A stretch of DNA of 6,361 bases from an uncultured Ruminococcus sp. (GTDB taxonomy: Bacteria > Bacillota > Clostridia > Oscillospirales > Acutalibacteraceae). A program made the position numbers and the translations under genes. A model generated the notes under the pieces. The model made no database searches. It worked only from the letters and a program-made list of their open reading frames with translations, and was not told where the DNA came from. The stretch's first letter is position 1. Every line of letters starts with the position of its first letter. Below, piece after piece: positions 1 through 5,599 of the stretch. The stretch lies in the NCBI GenBank assembly GCA_902783815.1, contig CACZSM010000046.1, forward strand, positions 1 to 6,361. The letters run 5' to 3'.

Positions 1-85
1 GACGTATCGAAGTGGTCATAACGGGGCGCACTCGAAATGCGTTAGCCCTTTACCGGGCTCGAGGGTTCGAATCCCTCCGTCTCCG
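1..85 (+). tRNA. tRNA-Ser(CGA), 5' end cut off by the window
   Basis: Serine tRNA reading UCG codons. The anticodon stem is GCGCA/TGCGT around the loop CTCGAAA, with anticodon CGA at 33-35. The long variable arm typical of class II tRNAs is visible (AGCCC paired with GGGCT, about 43-58). The T arm is GAGGG-TTCGAAT-CCCTC at 61-77, and the 3' acceptor strand CGTCTCC is at 78-84 with discriminator G85. The 5' strand starts at GACG, so about three bases (expected GGA) lie outside the window. CCA is not encoded after G85, so it would be added by CCA nucleotidyltransferase. A terminator follows 30 bp downstream, so this is the last gene of its transcript. Confidence 0.95.
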
Positions 86-115
86 CTTGTTCTGACATTT
101 GAATATGTTGGTAAG

Positions 116-148
116 AAAAGTCCGGTTTGTCGGACTTTTTTATTTTTT
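116..148 (+). terminator. Intrinsic terminator after tRNA-Ser
   Basis: AAAAGTCCG (116-124) pairs perfectly with CGGACTTTT (131-139) around a 6-nt loop, followed by a T-rich run to about 148. This is a classic Rho-independent terminator for the rightward tRNA-Ser transcript. Confidence 0.9.
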
Positions 149-204
149 CAGTAATTACGGGTCAGGGTGAATTTGATCTTCTGTCATCGCAAAAGTAAAA
201 GGAC

Positions 205-237
205 AAAAAAATACCCCACAGAAAAACTGTGAGGTAC
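205..237 (-). terminator. Intrinsic terminator after the tRNA-Met/tRNA-Glu unit
   Basis: On the minus strand GTACCTCACAG pairs with CTGTGGGGTAT around a TTTTT loop (about 212-236, one A/C mismatch), followed by a run of T (plus-strand A's at 205-211). It lies just beyond the 3' end of tRNA-Glu and faces the tRNA-Ser terminator. The 55 bp between the two (about 149-204) hold nothing I can identify. Confidence 0.88.
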
Positions 238-240
238 TTC

Positions 241-312
241 TGACCCGAACGGGAATCGAACCCGTGTTTCCGCCGTGAAAGGGCGGTGTCTTAGCCGCTT
301 GACCATCGGGCC
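241..312 (-). tRNA. tRNA-Glu(TTC)
   Basis: Glutamate tRNA for GAA/GAG codons. Read on the minus strand, acceptor GGCCCGA pairs with TCGGGTC. The anticodon stem CCGCC/GGCGG encloses the loop CTTTCAC, with anticodon TTC at 277-279. The T arm is ACGGG-TTCGATT-CCCGT. The discriminator is A at 241, and CCA is not encoded. The 72-nt length is normal for this tRNA. It lies 76 bp downstream of tRNA-Met with no terminator between, so the two are probably cut from one precursor. In this organism it would also serve tetrapyrrole synthesis if the C5 pathway is present, which cannot be seen here. Confidence 0.96.
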
Positions 313-320
313 GGATATAA

Positions 321-348
321 TGAATAGTGAACGGTGAATAATGGATAA
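321..348. repeat. Four degenerate tandem heptamers in the tRNA spacer
   Basis: The plus strand reads TGAATAG, TGAACGG, TGAATAA, TGGATAA, four consecutive 7-bp units fitting TGRAYRR with no gap. They lie in the transcribed spacer between tRNA-Glu and tRNA-Met. Such short heptameric arrays are known in intergenic DNA of several bacteria. Here they are short and degenerate, so origin by slippage is an inference. Confidence 0.6.
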
Positions 349-388
349 TCTATAAAAACTATCACATCATTCACATTCAGAATTCTTT

Positions 389-465
389 TGGTAGCGGTAG
401 TGGGACTTGAACCTACGACACTTCGGGTATGAACCGAATGCTCTAGCCAACTGAGCTATACCGCC
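389..465 (-). tRNA. tRNA-Met(CAT), elongator type, CCA encoded
   Basis: Minus-strand acceptor GGCGGTA pairs with TACCGCT (terminal G-U pair), followed by discriminator A and an encoded CCA (389-391). The anticodon stem TTCGG/CCGAA encloses TTCATAC, with anticodon CAT at 429-431. The initiator tRNA is disfavoured because its hallmark unpaired C1-A72 and run of G-C pairs in the anticodon stem are absent. The lysidine-modified tRNA-Ile(CAT) is a formal alternative, but the CGGTTCATACCCG anticodon arm resembles Firmicutes elongator tRNA-Met. It is the first gene of the Met-Glu transcript. Confidence 0.93.
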
Positions 466-496
466 ATATCGCTGATGTGAAGTAATCAGCTTTATT

Positions 497-525
497 ATTA
501 TATTACAAACCGGAACTTTTGTCAA
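497..525 (-). promoter_or_regulatory. Consensus sigma-A promoter of the tRNA-Met/Glu unit
   Basis: On the minus strand a perfect -35 TTGACA (520-525) and perfect -10 TATAAT (497-502) are separated by exactly 17 bp. Transcription should begin near 488-491, about 25 bp before tRNA-Met. A T-rich tract (minus-strand A's at about 527-535) lies upstream and could act as an UP element. Such a full-consensus promoter fits a highly expressed stable-RNA unit. Confidence 0.93.
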
Positions 526-606
526 GATTTTTTTTGCGTTGAACACAAAATCTTTTATACATAATGTAAATATGCACAAGGTAATAACCTTCTGTAATAT
601 TATATG

Positions 607-623
607 AATTCCATCATGGAATT
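607..623. repeat. Short palindrome AATTCCAT-C-ATGGAATT
   Basis: A perfect 8-bp inverted repeat with a one-base centre. No T run follows on either strand, so it is not a terminator. It could be an operator for an unknown regulator or chance in AT-rich DNA. Confidence 0.35.
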
Positions 624-673
624 TTACAGACAGTAATAACCGCTATATTTTTATTCTGCATAGGAATTCAACA

Positions 674-708
674 GTTTTCAACAGCAAAAAGTTGAAAGTG
701 TTGAAAAC
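674..708. repeat. Inverted pair GTTTTCAACA / TGTTGAAAAC with extra copies
   Basis: GTTTTCAACA at 674-683 and its exact reverse complement at 699-708 flank a spacer. A further TTCAACAG (667-674) lies 10 bp to the left of its neighbour and a further GTTGAAA (691-697) 9 bp from its neighbour, giving two direct copies on each side. The near-helical spacing suggests protein binding on one DNA face. Confidence 0.6.
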
Positions 709-711
709 TTC

Positions 712-727
712 TCCACAGTGCTGTGGA
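712..727. repeat. Perfect palindrome TCCACAG-TG-CTGTGGA
   Basis: Seven-base arms around a 2-bp centre. It adjoins the TCAACA inverted pair, and each arm contains the TCCACA core of a DnaA box in opposite orientation. Confidence 0.6.
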
Positions 728-857
728 AACCGATATATTGATTTTTTTGTGCTTTTTTGTTTTTTAAATACTATATGTAGTGGTTTTTAAAAAATCAAGT
801 CATATTTTGAAGTAATATTTCAATAGAAATTTACGGATCGTACAATCTTTTTAACAC

Positions 858-879
858 TTTCAACATTTCAATGTTGAAA
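858..879. repeat. Inverted repeat TTTCAACAT / ATGTTGAAA just past the GNAT stop
   Basis: Nine-base perfect arms around a 4-nt loop, starting 2 nt after the acetyltransferase stop codon on the minus strand. As RNA it would form a stable 3' stem-loop, but no U run follows, so it is not a standard intrinsic terminator. It could be a weak transcript end, or part of the TCAACA motif family to its left. A further copy, CTCAACAT (891-898), lies inside the end of the gene. Confidence 0.5.
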
Positions 880-881
880 AC

Positions 882-1448
882 TCAAGCACTCTCAACATTA
901 CTATTTGTAAAATACTCCGATCTGAGTATGGACAGACGATCAATATCGTAGTATATCCCGTCTTTCAGAATTTCGGAACGCATAGTACCCTCAAATTTCA
1001 TGCCTATTTTTTCCATTATTCGCCTTGATGCCGGATTGATGCTCATGCAAAGTCCGGATATTTTCTCGAAACCAAAATATCCGAAGCCGAGCCGCAGCAT
1101 TTCTTTTGCAGCCTCTGTAGTAAGTCCCTGACCTCGCATAGCGGTGTCAATATAGTAGGAGATATCAGCATGATTATGCGTCATGCTGACATTGATAAGT
1201 CCGACATTGCCTATGTACGCGCCGCCGTTTTTAAGAAACATCCCAAATTCATATGATTTCATCTGACGACAGCTGCTTTTTATGTATCTGAACCATTCGA
1301 CAGCCTTTTGTCTTGTATAATTCCGTGGTATGCCGCAGGTAGTATCGTATATTTCCGGCTGTCTGACGACTCTCAGAAAATCATCTATATCCGTCCGGCG
1401 GTATTCTCTTATGATAAGCCTGTCTGTACGCATTTCAAACTGGTTCAT
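882..1448 (-). CDS. RimJ/RimL-type GNAT N-acetyltransferase
   Basis: Acetyl-CoA-dependent N-acetyltransferase of the RimJ-like group (Acetyltransf_3 style), about 188 aa and cytoplasmic. From the chosen start, the N-terminus has the usual 'RTDRLIIREYRRTD' opening (about 7-20). The acetyl-CoA pyrophosphate loop is RGQGLTTEA at about 105-113, and the family signature NPASRRIMEKIG with F-E-G after it is at about 138-152. Family members acetylate ribosomal protein N-termini, antibiotics or other amines; the substrate here cannot be told. ATG at 1448 is preferred because GGTGAT (1456-1461) lies 7 nt before it. Starts at 1457 or 1496 are possible but have weaker sites. It overlaps the end of the upstream membrane-protein gene by 14 bp, suggesting coupled translation. 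Confidence 0.88.
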   Translation of the reverse strand: MNQFEMRTDRLIIREYRRTDIDDFLRVVRQPEIYDTTCGIPRNYTRQKAVEWFRYIKSSCRQMKSYEFGMFLKNGGAYIGNVGLINVSMTHNHADISYYIDTAMRGQGLTTEAAKEMLRLGFGYFGFEKISGLCMSINPASRRIMEKIGMKFEGTMRSEILKDGIYYDIDRLSILRSEYFTNSNVESA

Positions 1449-2325
1449 CTGATACATCACCGCATTTCCATATGGTTTTAAGATCTCCGCTTTCAATATA
1501 TTCCTTTGCCCTCTTTACGAACGGATAGGACAGTCCACATTCTGCCGGACCTTTCATTGTCTCCTTAGCCTTTTCAATATCACCTGAAATAGCGTATATT
1601 GTACCAATAGTATAATCGTATTTATACTTATAGTAATTATGGTACGGTGAACCTGATACCTTTTCGTTTTCTCTTTGCTGTGCTTTTTTGATCTTTGTAA
1701 GATAGTTTTCAGCAAAGCGGCGGTCATCGCCTGCAAGCATTTCAGGAGTACGGCTGAAAAACTCCGCTTCCGTCATAAGAGTATCCATTACTGTTTCGAG
1801 CTTATCCATAGCAATTTTACTGTTGTAGCGTGGATCTCTTACCATTTGTTCCGAGAGGTCACGCATCTGTTCGATAAAGTGATCGGTCTTATCGAATTTT
1901 CTCTCAGTGATCTCAATAAGTGACAATATGCTGAGATAGTTAAATCTTGTGAGCAGATCAGGATTATTGAGAGTATTACCAAAAGCGATAAGTCTTTTTT
2001 TAGCCTCATTTGTACGCTCATGTTGAATCAGAGCGACAATGATATTCATGTATATGGTACCTTTTATTCGGATATTAACCTTTTCAGACAGCTTTTCCTG
2101 AAAAGCAATAAATCCGTCAATATCCTTTTCCGAAAGCCTGAGACTGTTAAAATAGCATATCTGAGCCGTTTTTATCGCGCCTATGCGAAGCATGAGCGAT
2201 ATCACAATAATAAGCAGACTGATGACAATAGGCACACTGTCAATAAAACCAATTATACAGCCTGTTATCAACACAGCGTAAGAAAAAATTGAAATAAAAG
2301 CAGACTGCCAGAAAGCATACAGCAT
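1435..2325 (-). CDS. Membrane-anchored helical (possibly TPR-like) protein of unknown function
   Basis: A 296-aa protein I do not recognise as a named family. Two hydrophobic helices occupy about residues 5-27 and 31-50, joined by a short turn (DSVP), forming a membrane hairpin with no cleavable signal peptide. The rest is charged and helical. Pairs such as 'ERTNEAKKRLIAFGN' and 'YAISGDIEKAKETM' resemble tetratricopeptide repeats, consistent with a cytoplasmic scaffold domain; this is inference. The start is firm: AGGTGG lies about 8 nt before ATG 2325. It begins 39 bp after ribF with no visible terminator between and overlaps the acetyltransferase gene downstream, so it is probably at the tail of the rbfA-ribF transcript. 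A function shared with the acetyltransferase is possible but unproven. Confidence 0.75.
   Translation of the reverse strand: MLYAFWQSAFISIFSYAVLITGCIIGFIDSVPIVISLLIIVISLMLRIGAIKTAQICYFNSLRLSEKDIDGFIAFQEKLSEKVNIRIKGTIYMNIIVALIQHERTNEAKKRLIAFGNTLNNPDLLTRFNYLSILSLIEITERKFDKTDHFIEQMRDLSEQMVRDPRYNSKIAMDKLETVMDTLMTEAEFFSRTPEMLAGDDRRFAENYLTKIKKAQQRENEKVSGSPYHNYYKYKYDYTIGTIYAISGDIEKAKETMKGPAECGLSYPFVKRAKEYIESGDLKTIWKCGDVSDEPV
1456..1461 (-). promoter_or_regulatory. Ribosome site deciding the GNAT start
   Basis: GGTGAT, part of the extended anti-SD complement GGAGGTGATC, lies 7 nt upstream of ATG 1448 and inside the last codons of the upstream gene. This favours the 188-aa form over the longer 204-aa reading. 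Confidence 0.55.
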
Positions 2326-2364
2326 TTTTACACCACCTGATATTTTAAGGGTTCACTGAATATA

Positions 2365-3285
2365 TTATTGCATACTTAAGAAAATTTCCTTTGCCTGATC
2401 TCCATTTTTAAGGATCTCTTTTTTAAGTTCATCCGTTCCGGAAAATCTCCGTTCGCTGCGAATATTTCTGAGCAGTCTTATATCTACATATTCTCCGTAG
2501 AGGTCCCTGCCATTGTATTCAGGCATCCAGGTTTCGATAAGTACACGGTCTGAACCGACAGTAGGCTTAACGCCTATGTTTGTAACTCCGTAGTAGCTTT
2601 TGCCGTCAACGACCACCGAGGAAGCATAAACTCCGAATTCCGGCTTTACAAGACCCTCCGGGAAATTCTGATTAAGCGTAGGCGTACCCCACTGTCTGCC
2701 AAGCTGTTTTCCATGAACTACAGGCAGACAAAAACCATATTTCCTTCCCAGCATCCTGTTTGCAGACAGAATATCTCCGGCAACAATACATTCCCTGATC
2801 CTTGTAGAGCTTACAGGACTGCCGTCCATTACGATCCTTGGTCTTGCAAGTACGGATATACCGTATTTGCGGCACATATCCTCAAGCATATCACCGCTGC
2901 CGGCAGCGCCTGCGCCAAAGTGATAATTGAATCCACAGGAAATATGTCTTGCATTAAAGCATCCGCAGACCATATCCCGGACAAAGTCCTCTGCGGTAAT
3001 ATCCTTTATTGTGCGGAAGTCGATCAGATATACCTGTTCCACACCAAGCTGAGCAAGCAGATCAAGTTTTTCCTCTGTCGTAAGAATATTTCTGCTTTCC
3101 TCGCCGCGGAGAATGGTTCTCGGACTTTGCATAAGTGTGAACACAGAGGGTATAAGACCGTCCCGTAAAGCCGTCTGCACAGCCTCACTGATAACAGCTC
3201 TGTGTCCGATATGTATGCCGTCAAAGTACCCCAGGGCTGTTGAGGTAGGCATTTCGGATCGTATCAGATCGCGGATTATTTTCAT
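2365..3285 (-). CDS. ribF: Bifunctional riboflavin kinase/FAD synthetase RibF
   Basis: Makes FMN from riboflavin and then FAD from FMN, using ATP. The 306-aa length is typical. The N-terminal nucleotidyltransferase domain has GYFDGIHIGH at 19-28 (HxGH motif), GFNYHFG at 118-124 and SSTRIRE at 159-165. The C-terminal flavokinase domain has the GR-x-x-G-x-PT-x-N element (197-205, here GTPTLN where GFPTAN is usual), NIGVKPT (236-242) and the catalytic glutamate E251, followed by DLYGEYVDIRLL and IRSERRFSGTDEL. The residue after ET is W where H is common. ATG 3285 is chosen because GGGAG lies 6 nt upstream; the frame is open 36 bp further, to 3321, without a comparable site. It starts 25 bp after truB. 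No FMN riboswitch precedes it, so it appears to be expressed with the operon. Confidence 0.96.
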   Translation of the reverse strand: MKIIRDLIRSEMPTSTALGYFDGIHIGHRAVISEAVQTALRDGLIPSVFTLMQSPRTILRGEESRNILTTEEKLDLLAQLGVEQVYLIDFRTIKDITAEDFVRDMVCGCFNARHISCGFNYHFGAGAAGSGDMLEDMCRKYGISVLARPRIVMDGSPVSSTRIRECIVAGDILSANRMLGRKYGFCLPVVHGKQLGRQWGTPTLNQNFPEGLVKPEFGVYASSVVVDGKSYYGVTNIGVKPTVGSDRVLIETWMPEYNGRDLYGEYVDIRLLRNIRSERRFSGTDELKKEILKNGDQAKEIFLSMQ

Positions 3286-3310
3286 AGTGCTCTCCCAAAA
3301 TAGTATTATT

Positions 3311-4225
3311 TTACTCGGCAAATTTCTTCATTGCAACCATTTCTCCGGTTTCAGTTCGTATCTCGCCAAGTCCGATAAATTCATTTTCTTTATCGCCGAA
3401 CTTTCCGTAAACACGGTAAACTGTACCGTTTTCCATGCTGCAAAGTCCTTTCAGCCTTTCAAGCAGCAAAGCTCCTCCGTTATAAAAGCGCTTTGCCTGC
3501 CCGTCACTGATATCAAGAGCCGGGTAACAGGAAAAAATACTGTCAACAGATCGGATTATGCTCTCTGTTTTTCCTTCATCGGCTATACTTCGCAGATCGT
3601 CAAGCGTTACGGCATCCTCTGCACTGAATCCACAAGCTTTTGTGCGCCTCAGTGCTGTCATTACGCATCCGCATCCAAGCGCTTTTCCGATATCATCGCA
3701 TACCGACCTTATGTATGTACCCTTTGAACATGATATGCTCAGTATTCCTTCCTGTGATCCTTTATCAAATCCTGTAAGCTCCAGCTTGCCGATGTGTACA
3801 GGTCTTGCCTCACGATCAACCTCTATGCCCTTTCTTGCAAGGTCATAAAGCCTCGCTCCGTTATGATGTACTGCTGAGTACATCGGCGGTACCTGCATTA
3901 TATTCCCTCTGAACTGAGGCAGCAGCTCTTCTATCTGCTCTTCCGTGACGGCAGATCTGCTCTCTGAAAGTACAAGTCCCGTTATATCAAGAGTATCTGT
4001 TGTGATACCCAGTCTGAAGTGAGCCTCATATTCCTTATCTGTGTCCGGCAGCAGAGACTGCGCCTTTGCAGCCTTACCTATAAGCAGCGGAAGTACCCCT
4101 GTTGCCATAGGGTCAAGCGTTCCGCTGTGACCTATTTTTTTCTCATGTATTATTTTTCTCACAACTGCCACAACATCAAAGGATGTGAAATCCTGCGGCT
4201 TATCAATTACGATCACGCCGTTCAT
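3311..4225 (-). CDS. truB: tRNA pseudouridine(55) synthase TruB
   Basis: Converts U55 in the T loop of most tRNAs to pseudouridine and also acts as a tRNA-folding chaperone. The 304-aa protein opens with NGVIVIDKP. Catalytic D38 lies in KIGHSGTLDPMATG (30-43), the active-site tyrosine is Y66 in KEYEA, the QVPPMYSA segment is at 111-118 and R173 lies in KGTYIRS (168-174). The C-terminal part, from about residue 235, fits a small PUA-like domain. After PPMYSAV the usual K-x-x-G is HHNG, a mild variant. Its ATG shares one base with the nrnA stop (TGATG) and has GGAGGA 6 nt upstream, so start and coupling are secure. Confidence 0.97.
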   Translation of the reverse strand: MNGVIVIDKPQDFTSFDVVAVVRKIIHEKKIGHSGTLDPMATGVLPLLIGKAAKAQSLLPDTDKEYEAHFRLGITTDTLDITGLVLSESRSAVTEEQIEELLPQFRGNIMQVPPMYSAVHHNGARLYDLARKGIEVDREARPVHIGKLELTGFDKGSQEGILSISCSKGTYIRSVCDDIGKALGCGCVMTALRRTKACGFSAEDAVTLDDLRSIADEGKTESIIRSVDSIFSCYPALDISDGQAKRFYNGGALLLERLKGLCSMENGTVYRVYGKFGDKENEFIGLGEIRTETGEMVAMKKFAE

Positions 4226-5181
4226 CAGCTATCCTCCAGAGCGTTTATGCAGGCTGTCATTATAGCATCTTTTGCCTCCTGCAGCGACTTATAGATACTG
4301 CATCCGGCAGCAGCCTTGTGACCGCCGCCGCCGAACTGTGAGCATATCGCAGATGCGTCTATATCACTTGAGGAACGCACGGATATCCTGAATTCTCCGT
4401 TCTCCTTTTCCTTCATCGTAATACCGATCTTTACGCCCTCTATCTGCTTTGTGAGTCCTGCAATACCCTCTGTTTCTCCCTTGTCCGCTCCGGACTTATC
4501 CATCATTTCCTTCGTTATACATACAAATGCTACTCTGCCGTCCGAAGAAAACTCTATTGTATCAAGTATCATCCGCTCCAGTTCGACCTTGTTCCGTGAT
4601 TTGCAGTCAAACATTATTCTGGATATCTCGGTACTGTCTGCACCAAGCTCCATAAGGTCAGCAGCGATCCTGTGCGTTTTTGGCGTTACATTTGAAAATT
4701 TGAAGCTGCCGGTATCTGTACATACTCCTGTGAATATTGCATCAGCTGTGAGCTTGTCCGGCACTATGCCCATCTTGTCAAGAAGCTCTTTTATTATCTC
4801 AGCGCAGGATGCCGATTTTCCGTCAACATAACTGTACTGCGCGTAATCTGTATTTGAACCGTGGTGATCTATGCAAAGCTCAATTTTATCCTTATATTCC
4901 AGCGCCTTTCCATTCAGCAGATCAGTCGTTGCAAGGTCAACGCTTACTATTAATCCCGGCTCAAATTCCTGTACCTCAAAACCGTCTGTGAGGTAGGAAT
5001 ACATCTTCGGTATCTCATCTCCGCAGAGCGGCTGTGCCTTTTTGCCGATGCTCCTGAGCGCCATTGCAAGACCATATCCACAGCCAACAGCATCCCCGTC
5101 CGGGGATTTGTGCATAAGTATCAGCACTCTGTCATTTTTCAGCAGCATCTCCGCTGCTTTTTCAAGAGTTATCCTCGGCAT
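4225..5181 (-). CDS. nrnA: DHH-family oligoribonuclease / pAp phosphatase NrnA
   Basis: Degrades 2-5 nt RNA fragments to mononucleotides and, in the NrnA type, also hydrolyses 3'-phosphoadenosine 5'-phosphate (pAp). It stands in for the Orn nuclease in Firmicutes. The 318-aa protein has the full metal-site set: HKSPDGDA at 24-31, VDLATTD at 81-87, DHH at 105-107 and TDTGSF at 155-160. The DHHA1 substrate domain carries FGGGGHKAAAG at 283-293. No key residue is missing. ATG 5181 is preceded by AGGAGGAGGT at 5 nt, a site that lies inside the end of rbfA, giving a 20-bp gene overlap. The rbfA-nrnA-truB-ribF order is standard for Firmicutes and puts RNA turnover with ribosome and tRNA maturation. 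Confidence 0.96.
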   Translation of the reverse strand: MPRITLEKAAEMLLKNDRVLILMHKSPDGDAVGCGYGLAMALRSIGKKAQPLCGDEIPKMYSYLTDGFEVQEFEPGLIVSVDLATTDLLNGKALEYKDKIELCIDHHGSNTDYAQYSYVDGKSASCAEIIKELLDKMGIVPDKLTADAIFTGVCTDTGSFKFSNVTPKTHRIAADLMELGADSTEISRIMFDCKSRNKVELERMILDTIEFSSDGRVAFVCITKEMMDKSGADKGETEGIAGLTKQIEGVKIGITMKEKENGEFRISVRSSSDIDASAICSQFGGGGHKAAAGCSIYKSLQEAKDAIMTACINALEDS

Positions 5182-5554
5182 CGCTTACCTCCTCCTCTTC
5201 TTCGACAGGCTTCAGGTCTATATCCATCAGTATTTTTGAAATGTTCGCGCTATACTCAATGGAATCCGTAGCTTTGAAGTCAAGCTCCGGCGCATAGCGC
5301 AGTCTGAGCCTTGTGCCAAGCTCCCTTCTGATATGACCCTGCGCATTTTTCAGTACCTTTGCAGCGGTTTTTGCCGTGTCAAGGCTTTTCATTGAGCTTA
5401 TATACACCCTGCAAAATGATAGATCGTGGGACATATCACACCGTACAACGCTTATAAGACCATCATGCAGACGAGGATCTTTCATCTCTCTGATAATAGC
5501 CATTATTTCTCTTTTTATATCCTCGCCCATTCTGGCGGTTCTGTGGTTTGCCAT
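5162..5554 (-). CDS. rbfA: 30S ribosome-binding factor RbfA
   Basis: Binds the 30S subunit near 16S rRNA helix 1 and is needed for late maturation and cold growth. The 130-aa protein is a single KH-type fold. The opening 'RTARMGEDIKREIMAII' is typical, and the interrupted KH turn A-x-G lies in LKNAQGHIRRELG (68-80), followed by LRLRYAPELDF (83-93) and the D97-S98-I99-E100 element. The C-terminus is an acidic tail with five consecutive Glu (118-122). The Glu codons GAG-GAG-GAG also form the ribosome site of nrnA, so this tail may be partly shaped by that need. ATG 5554 has GGAGG 9 nt upstream. A terminator-like hairpin abuts this ribosome site, and infB is not seen upstream. Confidence 0.95.
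   Translation of the reverse strand: MANHRTARMGEDIKREIMAIIREMKDPRLHDGLISVVRCDMSHDLSFCRVYISSMKSLDTAKTAAKVLKNAQGHIRRELGTRLRLRYAPELDFKATDSIEYSANISKILMDIDLKPVEEEEEVSDAEDNS
5187..5196 (-). promoter_or_regulatory. nrnA ribosome site embedded in the rbfA coding sequence
   Basis: AGGAGGAGGT lies 5 nt before the nrnA ATG and is formed by the glutamate codons of the RbfA tail. It is a near-ideal Shine-Dalgarno and decides the nrnA start. Confidence 0.85.
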
Positions 5555-5568
5555 AAAAAAGTACCTCC

Positions 5569-5592
5569 AAAAAACCGGTAACTATGTTACCG
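5569..5592 (-). terminator. Terminator-like hairpin directly before the rbfA ribosome site
   Basis: Minus strand: CGGTAAC-ATA-GTTACCG, a perfect 7-bp stem (5576-5592), then one G and six T's (5569-5574). The stem begins 7 nt after the stop of the upstream gene, and the last T is directly followed by the GGAGG of rbfA (5564-5568). It may simply end the upstream transcript with leak-through, or act as an attenuator for the rbfA operon. There is no room for a promoter between the T run and the rbfA start. Confidence 0.72.
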
Positions 5593-5599
5593 TGATTCA

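Larger units (their letters stand above)
541..881. other. AT-rich non-coding region with DnaA-box-like motifs
   Basis: No convincing gene lies between the tRNA promoter and the acetyltransferase stop. The sequence is very AT-rich and holds many TCAACA motifs. On the plus strand TTTTCAACA occurs at 675-683 and TTCTCCACA at 709-717. On the minus strand TTTTCAACA occurs at 699-707 and 872-880, and GTTTCCACA at 722-730. Each is one base from the relaxed DnaA box TTWTNCACA. Between the clusters are T runs at 742-748, 753-758 and 760-765, about 10 bp apart in part, as in unwinding or bent DNA. This resembles origin architecture, but no perfect TTATCCACA box and no dnaA gene is seen. It could equally be a DnaA titration site, a relic, or unrelated. 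Confidence 0.4.

Noticed and set aside
538..566. Plus-strand promoter-like TTGAAC with an AT-rich -10
   Set aside because: There is no good -10 at 16-18 bp spacing and no gene downstream on that strand.
367..579. A 70-codon minus-strand open frame
   Set aside because: It covers the whole tRNA-Met gene and its promoter and has no credible ribosome site, so it is a chance frame.
607..623. Terminator reading of the AATTCCAT/ATGGAATT palindrome
   Set aside because: There is no T run on either strand and the one-base centre leaves a poor RNA loop.
1449..1496. Longer start of the acetyltransferase (ATG 1496)
   Set aside because: The GNAT domain begins right after ATG 1448, which has the best-spaced GGTGAT site. 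The extension would add residues outside the domain and more overlap with the upstream gene.
3286..3310. FMN riboswitch or separate promoter before ribF
   Set aside because: Only 25 bp separate truB and ribF, too short for a riboswitch, and no clear promoter is present.
3286..3321. N-terminal extension of RibF to an upstream ATG
   Set aside because: ATG 3285 has GGGAG at ideal spacing and gives the normal N-terminus; the extension has no ribosome site.
3113..3727. A 204-codon plus-strand frame, plus other plus-strand frames opposite ribF, truB and nrnA
   Set aside because: They are antisense to strongly conserved genes with clear motifs, resemble no protein family and lack ribosome sites.
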